A stretch of 64,000 bases of DNA from an uncultured Collinsella sp. (GTDB lineage Bacteria > Actinomycetota > Coriobacteriia > Coriobacteriales > Coriobacteriaceae): the NCBI GenBank assembly GCA_934668345.1, contig CAKUNE010000001.1, positions 310,001-374,000 on the forward strand. The letters run 5' to 3'. Shown here piece after piece: positions 26,833 to 37,292 of the stretch. Position 1 is the first letter of the stretch. Each line of letters opens with the position of its first letter. The notes below the pieces were generated by a model. The model had not been told where the DNA came from and searched no databases. It saw only the letters and a list, made by a program, of their open reading frames with translations. The position numbers were made by a program, and so were the translations under genes.

Positions 26833-28658
26833 TCCAGGTTCCTCCCTCCGCGGAACGCGCCAAAGCCAAAGTGATCGCAACGCAGGCAGCGGCTCGCTTC
26901 CTGGCGTGCCTCCTCCTCGGTGAGGCCCTGCTCGACCAGATTCCAATCGTGAATACGTTCGCCGGCCTCGCGCTCACCCAGTTCGCAGCGGCCGCACTCG
27001 TGCTTGCCCTTAAACTGGACGGTCGGCAGCTCAACGTCAAGTTTGATCTTGTGGTCAAAGCCCAGGTAGCGGTCGATATTTGCCGAAGCAACGCGGCCGG
27101 CGTTGATGGCACGGATGACGGTAGCGGGGCCGGTCTGGCAGTCGCCGCCGCTAAAGAGGCCATCGAAGTTGGGCACGGCGCCGTCCGAATCGGTGACGAT
27201 GCAGCCCCACTTGCAGGCAATGCCCATGTCTTCAAACGGCTTGGAATCGATGTCCTGGCCAATGGCGACGAACACGCGCTCGCAGGGAATGACGCGCTCG
27301 GGCGTGGCAGCGGCACGCGGGGCCGGACGCCCACGACGGGGCTCGCCGATAATCTGCGGCTGTACGCGCAGGCCGCTCACGCGACCGTCCTCGCCCGTCT
27401 CGATAGCGAGCGGTGCGGTGAGCTCCAGAACCTCGCAGCCCTCGGCCTGGGCGCCGGCGATCTCGGCATCCTGGGCCGTCATATCGCAGATGCGACGGCG
27501 GTAGACGATGCTCACCTTTTCGGCACCGCAGCGCACGGCAGAGCGTGCCACGTCCATGGCCACATTGCCGCCGCCGATGACGCACACGCGCTGGCCGCTC
27601 AGGTCGGGCAGCTCGTCGTCGCCGATAGCACGCAGCATCTTGACGGCCGACTCCACGCCGGGCGCCTCCTCGCCCGGAAGACCGAGCTTCTTGTCGCTGT
27701 GGGCGCCAATGGCCAGGTAGACGGCATCGAACTCGTCGCGCAGGCGGGCAAGCTCCTCGCCGTTGACGGAATGGTCAAGCTCCACGTCGATGCCGGCGCT
27801 CAAGATCCAATCGATCTCGGCCTGCAGGCGTTCGCGCGGCAGACGGTAGCTGGGAATGCCGTAGCGCAGCATGCCGCCCAGGTGGTGGCGCTGCTCAATG
27901 ATGGTCACCTTGTGGCCCATCACGGCCAGGTAATAGGCGCAGGAAAGGCCGGCCGGGCCACCGCCGATCACGGCGATGTGCTTGCCGGTGCTGTCGGCCA
28001 CGGTGGGCTTGTAGTCGTTGAGGTCACTATGCTCAACGGCAAAACGCTTAAGGGCGAGAATGTTCATGGGGTCGTCGACCATGCCGCGACGGCAGTGCAT
28101 CTCGCAGGGATGCTCGCACACCAGACCGCAGACGAGCGGCGGCGGGTTGTTCTTGCGGATGACCTTGACGGCATCGGTATAGCGGCCGGCCTCGACCAGC
28201 GAGATGTAACCGGGAATGTCGACGTGTGCCGGGCAGCCCGACACGCACGGGACGCGGGCCTCACGATCGAAGCCGCAGGAGTGCTCGCGGATGTGATGCT
28301 CAAAGTCGTCACGGAAGCCGCGAATGGCGGTGAGCGCCATGGCGCCGGCCTCGTAGCCGATGGCGCAGTCGCTCGAAAGATAGATGGTGCGGGCGGTGCG
28401 CTCGATCAGATTGAGCGTGGACTCGTCGGCGCGGCCCTCGAGCACATCGGCGAGCAGGTCGCTCAGCGCGCTCAGGCCCACGCGGCAGGGCGTACACTTG
28501 CCGCAGCTCTGCGTCGAGCACAGGTTGACGAGCGCCGCCGTAAACTCAACGGGGCACGGGGCGAGCGAACTCACCGCCAGACGACGTCCGAGCGCGTCGT
28601 GCAGGTCGTCCATGACGGCCTGAGCGTGGCTGCGTTCCATTACATGCAGTCGTGCCAT
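26826..28658 (-). CDS. NuoF-fragment/GltD fusion NAD(P)-dependent oxidoreductase
   Basis: 610-residue flavoprotein expected to pass electrons between NAD(P)H and the hydrogenase. The N-terminus (about 1-130) keeps only the C-terminal NuoF iron-sulfur module, with SCGKCTPCRVG near 54; the FMN/NADH-binding part of NuoF is absent. The rest is a GltD-like unit: cysteine-rich entry (PCVSGCPAHVDIPGY, CEHPCEMHCRRG), FAD loop VIGGGPAGLSCAY (231), NAD(P) loop VIGGGNVAMDVAR (362) and FSGGDCQTGPATV. A further CGRCELGE motif lies near 556. ATG 28658 has GAGGGG 5 nt upstream. No NuoE-like gene is adjacent. Confidence 0.88.
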   Translation of the reverse strand: MARLHVMERSHAQAVMDDLHDALGRRLAVSSLAPCPVEFTAALVNLCSTQSCGKCTPCRVGLSALSDLLADVLEGRADESTLNLIERTARTIYLSSDCAIGYEAGAMALTAIRGFRDDFEHHIREHSCGFDREARVPCVSGCPAHVDIPGYISLVEAGRYTDAVKVIRKNNPPPLVCGLVCEHPCEMHCRRGMVDDPMNILALKRFAVEHSDLNDYKPTVADSTGKHIAVIGGGPAGLSCAYYLAVMGHKVTIIEQRHHLGGMLRYGIPSYRLPRERLQAEIDWILSAGIDVELDHSVNGEELARLRDEFDAVYLAIGAHSDKKLGLPGEEAPGVESAVKMLRAIGDDELPDLSGQRVCVIGGGNVAMDVARSAVRCGAEKVSIVYRRRICDMTAQDAEIAGAQAEGCEVLELTAPLAIETGEDGRVSGLRVQPQIIGEPRRGRPAPRAAATPERVIPCERVFVAIGQDIDSKPFEDMGIACKWGCIVTDSDGAVPNFDGLFSGGDCQTGPATVIRAINAGRVASANIDRYLGFDHKIKLDVELPTVQFKGKHECGRCELGEREAGERIHDWNLVEQGLTEEEARQEASRCLRCDHFGFGAFRGGRNLEW

Positions 28659-28722
28659 AAGATCCCCTCTCATGCGGCAGCCCGGAGGCGAGGCCGGGCG
28701 AAAATGCTACACGCACAACACT

Positions 28723-28743
28723 GACCTAAAAAGTTGTTAGGTC
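28723..28743. promoter_or_regulatory. Inverted repeat upstream of the hydrogenase operon
   Basis: GACCTAA-N7-TTAGGTC, perfect 7-bp half sites, centred about 75 bp before the start of the first hydrogenase-operon gene. On the minus strand it lies just upstream of a possible -10 TAGCAT (28709-28704). Likely an operator; the factor is unknown. Confidence 0.5.
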
Positions 28744-28843
28744 TCCACACGGTTCGGCAGGCGGTATAAAATGTCGCCCTCAGCGGTGAAATAGAACATT
28801 ACCGCAGATAAATGCCATATTTGATAAAACGCGTTACCAAACG

Positions 28844-28884
28844 ACAATGCCCCGCCCGCGCACAACACGCGGACGGGGCATTGT
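28844..28884 (-). terminator. Hairpin terminator after the GH4 gene
   Basis: Long stem ACAATGCCCCG-CCCGCG with CGCGG-CGGGGCATTGT, one mismatch, 32 bp past the GH4 stop. The T-tract is weak. Confidence 0.65.
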
Positions 28885-28915
28885 TCAAGTTATGCGGCCA
28901 GCGGCACTGTCACCT

Positions 28916-30298
28916 TTACTTAAGCTCGGGCCAGAAGTCCTTGTTGGCCTCGATCATGTCGTCGAGAACTTCCTTGGCGACCTTCATCGAAGGCACGGTC
29001 TTGTTGAGCGTAAAGGCCTTGAGCGCCTTCTCGTACGAACCCTCGATCGTAGCCTCGACCACGAGCTTCTCGGAGTTCAGCTGCTGCATCATGAGGCCCT
29101 GCTGGAACAGAGGAATGTTGTCGCGGCTGATGACCTCGGGGCCGTTCTTGCCAATGTAGGCAGGCAGCTCGACCATGGCGTCGTAGGGCATGTTGGGGAT
29201 AGCGCCCTTGTTCTCGCAAATGACCAGGAAGCGCTGCTTGGTGTCGTTCTTCAGAGCGATGGCCAGGTCGGCAATCCAGTCGCCGTGGCTGCCCGCATAG
29301 AACGTGCTCTCGTCGATCTCGCCCGTCTTCTCGTAATGGTCGATGCCATCAAAGAGGTTCTTCTCACGCGTCTCCTCAACCTCATTCGCACGGGTGCGCT
29401 CGGGGTTGGAATGCTCGACGAACTCCTTCTGCTGCAGGTAGTAGTTCAGATACGTGTTGGGCAGGTACTCCGGGAAGCACTCCATGATCTCGTACTCGCC
29501 CTTCCAGACGTAGTACCAGCTGCCCTTGGTGTGGCGGTTCTGCTCGGGGTGCTCGTCGGTGGCCTCCTCGGGCTTCTTTGCCATGAGCGAGCCCATGCCC
29601 TTGAGGTAGGAGTCGGGCAGCAGAATCTCGTGCTCCTTGATGTACTCGCGCAGCTGCGGGAGCACCTCCTCGCCCTTGTGGCGGATCGAGGTGAACCAAC
29701 CAAAGTGGTTGAGGCCAAAGTAATCGTACTCGACATCCTTCTTGTCGATATCGAGCGCGGCGCAAACCACGTCGATGATCGCGATCGGCATGTCGCAGAT
29801 GTTGATGATGCGAGCATTAGGACGCAGCACGCGGCAGCCCTCGGACACGATGGCGGCAGGGTTGGAGTAGTTGAGAATCCAGTAATCCTTCTTGGCGTAC
29901 TTCTCAACGTCATCGATCAGCTCGACCATGGGGAAGATGGTGCGCATACCGTAGGCAAGGCCGCCGCAACCGCAGGTCTCCTGACCCACGCAGCCGTGAC
30001 GCAGCGGAATCTTCTCGTCCTGCTCGCGCATGGCATAGCCGCCCACACGCATCTGGGCAAACACGAAGCTGGCGTCGGTAAAAGCGGTCTCCTTGTCGGT
30101 GGTCACCGTAAGCTTGATGTCCAGGCCAAGGTCCTCGTGCAGAATCCAGTCCACGAGCACGCCGATCTTGCGCTGACGCTCCTCGTTGATGTCGTACAGA
30201 CGAATCTCGTCAACGTCGAGCTCGTCCTTGCGCAGGGCAATGGACTTGACGATGCCGGGGGTAAAGGTGGATCCGCCACCACACAGAGTAATGATCAT
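28916..30298 (-). CDS. Glycoside hydrolase family 4, 6-phospho-alpha-glucosidase-like
   Basis: NAD+- and metal-dependent phospho-glycosidase that would split the sugar phosphate delivered by the adjacent PTS, 460 residues. The NAD loop is CGGGSTFTPGI (residue 7), then NYSNPAAIV, the metal-binding cysteine in NICDMPIAI (near 168) and GLNHFGWFT (near 195). GH4 with CDMP and a MalB/GlvC-like EIICB points to alpha-glucosides such as maltose or sucrose isomers. It is last in the PTS operon, 3 nt from the EIICB stop, with GGAG before the ATG. MalH, GlvA and AglB are the nearest named relatives; the exact one cannot be told. Confidence 0.88.
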   Translation of the reverse strand: MIITLCGGGSTFTPGIVKSIALRKDELDVDEIRLYDINEERQRKIGVLVDWILHEDLGLDIKLTVTTDKETAFTDASFVFAQMRVGGYAMREQDEKIPLRHGCVGQETCGCGGLAYGMRTIFPMVELIDDVEKYAKKDYWILNYSNPAAIVSEGCRVLRPNARIINICDMPIAIIDVVCAALDIDKKDVEYDYFGLNHFGWFTSIRHKGEEVLPQLREYIKEHEILLPDSYLKGMGSLMAKKPEEATDEHPEQNRHTKGSWYYVWKGEYEIMECFPEYLPNTYLNYYLQQKEFVEHSNPERTRANEVEETREKNLFDGIDHYEKTGEIDESTFYAGSHGDWIADLAIALKNDTKQRFLVICENKGAIPNMPYDAMVELPAYIGKNGPEVISRDNIPLFQQGLMMQQLNSEKLVVEATIEGSYEKALKAFTLNKTVPSMKVAKEVLDDMIEANKDFWPELK

Positions 30299-30301
30299 TG
30301 T

Positions 30302-31918
30302 TTACTGCTCCTTCTCAATTGCGTTTTCGACCTTGTCGCGCATCTCGGCGACCTTCATGCCAAAGATGATCTGGATATTGTTGCCGTTGCGGTTGATGCC
30401 GCTGTTGGGCACGTGGTTGATGAGGCTCTCATCGATGAGGTCCGGGTTCTTAACGTTCACGCGAAGACGCGTAAAGCAGTTCTCGAGCTCCTCGATGTTG
30501 TCCTTGCCGCCAAGACCTGCGACCAGGTCGGCAATACCTGCATCGACGCCCTCTGCGGGAGCTGCGGCAACAGCGCCCTGCTTCACCGCGACAGACGCGG
30601 CGGCCTCGCCCTCGGCAACGGACTCGGCGAGCTCGGACTCCTCCTCGCGACCAGGCGTGTGGAGGTTGAGCTTCTTAATAAGGAAGGTGAAGAGGAAGAA
30701 GTACAGCGCGGCGTTGACGACTCCGAGCACCAGCATAACCGGCCAGTTGGTCTTATCGACACCGAGGACCAGGTTGGAAACCACGATGTTGATGATGCCG
30801 CCTGCAGTCGAAGCGGGCACGGAAAGGACCTTGAGCAGGACCAGGAAGATGCCGGAAAGAACCGAGTGAACGACAAATAGCACAGGAGCGGCAAAGACAA
30901 AGAGGAAGTCCATGGGCTCGGTGACACAGGAGAGCACGGCGGTGATGATCAGCGGGATGATAACGGCCTTGGTCTTATCCTTGTTCCCCTTGTAAGCGGT
31001 GTAGATAAAGGCGAGACCGATACCGATGTAGGGCCACAGGTTGTTGAAGGTGTAGCTGTTGAAGTAGGTGCTATCGGAGAAGGGCTGGCCCGTCATTGCC
31101 ATCTCGGCGACACGGATGGGATAGGCGCCGGCGATAACCTGATCGCCCAGCGTCAGGGTGCCACCCACATCGGAGAACTGGAACGGAGTGTAGATGAGGT
31201 GGTGCAGACCGGTGGGAACGAGCAGCTTGTTGAGCATGCCGTAGATAAACAGACCGATGTTGCCCGACTCCTTAATGATGCCGGCAACGGAGGAGATGGC
31301 GCCCTGAACCGGAGGCCAAACGATGCAGAAGCCAGCGCCCATGATCCAGGAGATGATGATCATGATCAGGAACGGGAAGCGAACGCCCGAGAACATCGAA
31401 AGGGCAATGGGGAACTGCTTGTTCGAGTACTTGTTGAACACGGCACCGGTGATGCAACCAAGAATGATGCCGCCAAACACGCCGGTATCGAGCACCTGAA
31501 TGCCCATAACGGTGCTCTGTCCGGTTCCGGTAAGGCCGAGCATGCCGCTCGCTTCGGCAAGAGAGCCGGTGGCGTTGAGCACGATGTTATTGGCCTGAAG
31601 GAACAGGAAGAACGACATCAGGGCGATCAGCGAAGCATGGCCCTTGTTCTTCTTTGCCATGGCGCCGGCGATGCCCACGCAGAACAGAATCGAGAGGTTG
31701 TTGATGATAAACATCAGCGACTGATAGACAACGGCGCCCACAAGCTGGAACGGACCGGAGCCCAGCACGGGAATCATGGCGCAGATGGTCTTGTTGGTTA
31801 GAATGATGCCCACGATGAGCAGAATGCCGGCAACCGAGAGATACATCATCGGCTGGACGATTGACTTCGCGAACACCTCCAACGGCGCTTTGAAATTGAA
31901 CTTCTTTTTTGCGGTCAT
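30302..31918 (-). CDS. PTS alpha-glucoside-type EIICB permease
   Basis: Sugar-phosphorylating membrane permease, 538 residues: EIIC with about ten hydrophobic segments (residues 1-435), an Ala/Glu-rich linker, then EIIB (about 455-538) with the phosphorylation cysteine in LENCFTRLRVNV. LLVPTGLHHLIYTPF and TEPMDFLFVFAAP are typical of the glucose/maltose EIIC superfamily. ATG 31918 has GGAAGGGGAG 7 nt upstream. EIIA is provided by the separate gene at 32891-33403. The specificity follows from the GH4 partner and is inferred. Confidence 0.9.
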   Translation of the reverse strand: MTAKKKFNFKAPLEVFAKSIVQPMMYLSVAGILLIVGIILTNKTICAMIPVLGSGPFQLVGAVVYQSLMFIINNLSILFCVGIAGAMAKKNKGHASLIALMSFFLFLQANNIVLNATGSLAEASGMLGLTGTGQSTVMGIQVLDTGVFGGIILGCITGAVFNKYSNKQFPIALSMFSGVRFPFLIMIIISWIMGAGFCIVWPPVQGAISSVAGIIKESGNIGLFIYGMLNKLLVPTGLHHLIYTPFQFSDVGGTLTLGDQVIAGAYPIRVAEMAMTGQPFSDSTYFNSYTFNNLWPYIGIGLAFIYTAYKGNKDKTKAVIIPLIITAVLSCVTEPMDFLFVFAAPVLFVVHSVLSGIFLVLLKVLSVPASTAGGIINIVVSNLVLGVDKTNWPVMLVLGVVNAALYFFLFTFLIKKLNLHTPGREEESELAESVAEGEAAASVAVKQGAVAAAPAEGVDAGIADLVAGLGGKDNIEELENCFTRLRVNVKNPDLIDESLINHVPNSGINRNGNNIQIIFGMKVAEMRDKVENAIEKEQ

Positions 31919-32017
31919 AGCGGTACTCCCCTTCCTTTTCCGCAAATTAAGACAGATGTGCCCTGGACAAGACCGTGAGCCTTGCCTTATATCAATCGAT
32001 GTATGGGCACGTTATGC

Positions 32018-32884
32018 CTAGAGACCAGGTTCTCCAAGCAGGTTAACAATGTGATATGCGAGATAACTCTTCTCGGCATCGGTAACGACAACGTTATAGG
32101 TAGACGACAAGTGGGCGGCTATGGCATCTGCGCACGTGAACGCGCACGGATACTTAGTTTCATCGATTCGGAACAGCGCATCGTCATTGATCTGCCCGGC
32201 CGCGGGGTCAAGCGCCCGCTGTGCGAAAAACTGCAGGTGGCGGACGAAACGCTCATAGGGCAGCGAGGTGTCGTCGAGGGTCGTGGCATAGCGCTCGGAA
32301 ACAATCGCGAGCACGTCGCGAACAAGCTGGACCGAAACGATCAGACGATCGGAGCGTTGCGGCATGGTGGCGTTGACGATATGCAGCGTAATAAAACCCT
32401 GCTCTTCTTCGCTCATCTGGATGCCCATATACTCCTTGATAATCTGCAGCGCACGGCCCGCAAGCGCATACTCCTTGCGATAGAACTGCTGGATCTCGAG
32501 CAGCAACGGATTCTCACAGGAGACGCCCTTGCGCTCACGCTCCAAAGCAAGGCTGATATGGTCTGCGAGAGCAATGAGAATCTTGTCGTTGACATCAACA
32601 TTGAGCTCTCGACGGAGCATCTGAACAATGTCCTCGGAAATCACGAGGTTGACGGTGGGGATGGACTCTAAAAGATGTGCCAAGCGGTCGATCGTACGCG
32701 AATCCTGAGAAGTGCCCTCCTGCAGCGCATAGGTCTTTTCGACCGATGCTTCATCGATAGCGTCGCCGGCATGACGGCCAAAGCAGAGGCCTCGACCGAT
32801 GACAATGAGCTCGGAGCCATCGTCCGAAGTGACCATTGCGACGTTATTGTTGAAAACTCGCTTGATAACCACGGTACCCACCAC
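32018..32884 (-). CDS. BglG/LicT family transcription antiterminator
   Basis: RNA-binding antiterminator controlled by PTS phosphorylation, 288 residues. An N-terminal CAT RNA-binding domain (VIKRVFNNNVAMV, IGRGLCFGRHAGD) is followed by two PRD domains with the regulatory histidines in LADHISLAL and FITLHIVNA (PRD1/PRD2 boundaries) and AYHIVNLLGE near the end. It sits inside the operon it should control, 6 nt after EIIA. The candidate target is the RNA structure at 33484-33515. Confidence 0.92.
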   Translation of the reverse strand: MVGTVVIKRVFNNNVAMVTSDDGSELIVIGRGLCFGRHAGDAIDEASVEKTYALQEGTSQDSRTIDRLAHLLESIPTVNLVISEDIVQMLRRELNVDVNDKILIALADHISLALERERKGVSCENPLLLEIQQFYRKEYALAGRALQIIKEYMGIQMSEEEQGFITLHIVNATMPQRSDRLIVSVQLVRDVLAIVSERYATTLDDTSLPYERFVRHLQFFAQRALDPAAGQINDDALFRIDETKYPCAFTCADAIAAHLSSTYNVVVTDAEKSYLAYHIVNLLGEPGL

Positions 32885-32890
32885 AAGAAT

Positions 32891-33403
32891 TTACTCGGAA
32901 AGCCAGACAACAGGCTCTTTAACAGCAACAGGGCCGGAAGCATGCTCACGAAGAGTCGACTTCTCCGAACGCTCGCACACAATAACGAAGACCGTAGGAT
33001 CGAAGCCGGCGGCGCGGACCGCGTCGAAATCGACCTCGACGAGGGGCTGGCCCGCGTCGACATGGTCACCCTGAGCAACAAGCGCATGGAAGCCCTTGCC
33101 CTCAAGTTTAACAGTGTCGATTCCGATATGCAGCATCACCTGAGCAGAGCTGTCGTCGGACATGATGCCCAGTGCATGCTCGGTCGGGAACAGTGCCGCG
33201 ACGGTACCGGAGACAGGAGCGCACACCGTTCCCTCTTGGGGAACCACGGCAACGCCATCGCCCACGGCACGGCTGCTAAAAGCGGGATCGTTGGTTTTTT
33301 CTAGGTGAACAAGCTCGCCGGAAACGGGAGCGAGGATTTCGAACTCGGAGGTTGCAGTCTTCTGCTCATCCGAACCGCCCATCAGGCGAGAAAAGAAACC
33401 CAT
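32891..33403 (-). CDS. PTS glucose-type EIIA (Crr-like)
   Basis: Cytosolic phosphocarrier passing phosphate from HPr to the EIIB domain, 170 residues. The duplicated-hairpin fold shows ILAPVSGELVHLEK, then VCAPVSGTVAALFPTEHALG and the active-site histidine in VMLHIGIDTVKLEGKGF. First gene of the operon. ATG 33403 is chosen over 33421 and 33466 because AAGGGA lies about 9 nt upstream of it. Confidence 0.9.
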   Translation of the reverse strand: MGFFSRLMGGSDEQKTATSEFEILAPVSGELVHLEKTNDPAFSSRAVGDGVAVVPQEGTVCAPVSGTVAALFPTEHALGIMSDDSSAQVMLHIGIDTVKLEGKGFHALVAQGDHVDAGQPLVEVDFDAVRAAGFDPTVFVIVCERSEKSTLREHASGPVAVKEPVVWLSE

Positions 33404-33430
33404 GGTGGCATGTCCCTTCATAAATATAGC

Positions 33431-33490
33431 CCAACCAAAATCAAGCGAATGTATCCATAGAGACACACCCGTTCAAAGACTTTGGTTAGG
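33431..33490 (-). terminator. Candidate leader terminator of the PTS operon
   Basis: On the minus strand, CCTAACCAAAGTC can pair with GATTTTGGTTGGG over 13 bp (with G-U pairs) around a 34-nt loop. Its 5' arm overlaps the end of the candidate antiterminator at 33484-33515. The following U-run is poor (CTATATTTA). Confidence 0.45.
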
Positions 33491-33515
33491 CCCACGTCCG
33501 AGGGACTCGGTAACC
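33484..33515 (-). promoter_or_regulatory. Candidate ribonucleic antiterminator (RAT) of the PTS operon
   Basis: On the minus strand: outer stem GGTTA/TAACC, inner stem CCGAG/CTCGG with an asymmetric bulge ACGTGGGCC. The size (about 31 nt) and shape match LicT-type RAT sites. Forming it would use the CCTAACC needed for the terminator at 33431-33490. Sequence identity to the Bacillus consensus is low. Confidence 0.45.
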
Positions 33516-33540
33516 TTCCGCATTTCTTTTTACGGGGGTT

Positions 33541-33546
33541 ATTGTA
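33541..33546 (-). promoter_or_regulatory. Predicted -10 element of the PTS operon
   Basis: TACAAT on the minus strand, placing the start of transcription near 33534, upstream of the RAT/terminator pair. The -35 is unclear (GACTAT-like). Confidence 0.4.
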
Positions 33547-33618
33547 GGCAACAGCAAAGCCAGAATAGTCATTATGACCGGTGAGCGGTATTTATTCTTC
33601 GATAAACGGTATTTAAGC

Positions 33619-33665
33619 GGCACTTAGGGACGTTCCTTTCCCGCCGGCACCCAGAGACGCTCCTT
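33619..33665. repeat. Tandem variant of the TTAGGGACGTTCC repeat, family 2
   Basis: GGCACTTAGGGACGTTCCTT at 33619-33638 is followed by the variant GGCACCCAGAGACGCTCCTT at 33646-33665, a direct rather than inverted pair with 27-bp spacing. It lies between the EFR1 stop and the PTS promoter. Confidence 0.7.
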
Positions 33666-33683
33666 GCAGCAATTTCGTATGCG

Positions 33684-34445
33684 CTAGATGAAGAGCTCGC
33701 ATTCCTTCCGCACGACGCAAACCTTGCTCAGCATCTGGGAAACAGCGGATAGCTTGTTGAGATCAAGCTTGCGAGCGCCTCGCGGACATACGGCGATGCA
33801 GCGCATGCAGGAGATGCACGCCTCGCCAGCTGCTCGCTTGGGGTCGCCCTTGTCGATAGCACAAACGGGGCACGCCGCGGCGCATGCACCGCAGGAGACG
33901 CATTCCTCTGTTGCCTCGGGTGCCATGCGGTGACCCCCAGCTTGTTTATAAGGACGATTGCCGGGGATAGAGGGCTCGGATGCATCCTCGGCCAACAGCT
34001 TTTGCTGAATTTGCTGCGCAAACTCTGCGAGCTGCGCCGCATCCTGCGCATCCGGTCGCCCAGCAGCAAACTGTCGCGCAACGGAATGTTCTGCAATGGC
34101 TGCAACTGCCGCGATCACCCGGAATCCCGCATGCTTCGCAACGTCCTCCAGCTCTACGAGCGTGTCCTCAAACGCGCGGTTTCCGTATACACAAACCAAA
34201 ACAGTCCGAGCCCCGTTGCCGCGCACCATGCCCAACCGGTCAGCCACCACAGTCGGGATTCTACCGGCATACGCCGGCACAGCGATTACGGCCACGTCGT
34301 CCTCAGTCATCGAGACAGCGCTGAAATCTAACCCGCTATCGGTCAGATCGACGGTAACGGTATTCTTGTCCAGTGCCCCGGCCACAAGGCCAGACACCTT
34401 CCGCGTTCCACCCGTCGGACTAAACACAATTTCGAATACGCTCAT
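33684..34445 (-). CDS. EFR1 family flavodoxin-ferredoxin fusion
   Basis: Redox protein of 253 residues. The N-terminal flavodoxin-like half carries FSPTGGTRKVSGLVA (FMN phosphate loop) and VPAYAGRIP; the C-terminal half has two [4Fe-4S] motifs, CVSCGACAAACPVCAI and CISCMRCIAVCPRGA. EFR1 proteins are common in anaerobes; their partners are mostly unknown. Start ATG 34445 is followed at once by MSVFEIVFSPTGG. The family 4 intergenic element begins about 135 bp upstream. Confidence 0.9.
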   Translation of the reverse strand: MSVFEIVFSPTGGTRKVSGLVAGALDKNTVTVDLTDSGLDFSAVSMTEDDVAVIAVPAYAGRIPTVVADRLGMVRGNGARTVLVCVYGNRAFEDTLVELEDVAKHAGFRVIAAVAAIAEHSVARQFAAGRPDAQDAAQLAEFAQQIQQKLLAEDASEPSIPGNRPYKQAGGHRMAPEATEECVSCGACAAACPVCAIDKGDPKRAAGEACISCMRCIAVCPRGARKLDLNKLSAVSQMLSKVCVVRKECELFI

Positions 34446-34581
34446 CGAGGCACCCCCCTCCTACGCCCGGCAACGCGTCAAGCCGTTTTCACATTCAGAC
34501 AGAGTATACGGCGCGTGGGATCCCCGTTTTGGTGCACCAAACACCCCAATGCGCCCACCCTGCGCTGTCTGCCTCTTCGTT

Positions 34582-34891
34582 TTGTATAAATTACGGTACA
34601 GATTGTATATATTTACGGGATATCGCCGCGTTCTCCTGAGGTACCCCATCCTGGCCCGTGCAAAAAACGGAGTATTCTGCAACGTGACCGCGCCAGCACC
34701 GCCGCGGGTGGGCAAAACTGTAGGGCGCCGTATCGTTCTAAGTCCCGACATGGCGAGAATGACGCGCCCCTGCTCCGGAAAACGGCGAAATCTGACTCGG
34801 AACGCTCGCTAGGGATATCCGAAGGCCACCGTTGGCGACGTCGAATCATATGCAGACAACTCGAACTGCAGAATACTCCAAAAAATGCACG
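34582..34891. repeat. Intergenic element, family 4, copy B
   Basis: The 618-bp gap 34446-35063 has no convincing gene. It contains the same parts as copy A: an AT-rich TATAAATTACGGTA motif near 34584, a 47-bp box (34640-34686, 41 of 47 identical to copy A by eye), a central hairpin (34723-34739 with 34756-34769) and the inverted box at 34867-34891 (TGCAGAATACTCC then AAAAAATGCACG). The interior sequence is otherwise diverged. Confidence 0.7.
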
Positions 34892-35000
34892 GCGCACCCC
34901 ATAGGACCCATTGCTGCATGGCGGAAAATAGGTCCTCAGCATCCCCCAGATGCATTCCCGAGAAAATCACGTTTGAATTAGCGATGGACACGGCAAACAA

Positions 35001-35031
35001 AAGGGCCCGAGCGTTGTTTGCTCGGGCCCTT
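35001..35031 (-). terminator. Rho-independent terminator after the DEAD-box helicase
   Basis: Perfect stem AAGGGCCCGAGC/GCTCGGGCCCTT with a 7-nt loop, followed on the minus strand by TTTGTTTG. Confidence 0.85.
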
Positions 35032-35063
35032 AGCTTGTCTCACGCTAGCGCGCGATGCGCATC

Positions 35064-37292
<2,229 letters not shown>

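Noticed and set aside
28781..28806. Further family 1 repeat copy (GGTGAAATAG near 28785)
   Set aside because: Only a short match to one arm and no inverted partner.
26871..30880. Plus-strand frames of 617 and 677 codons over the hydrogenase and GH4 genes
   Set aside because: Antisense shadows, His/Val/Ala/Leu-rich. The minus strand encodes well-known families throughout.
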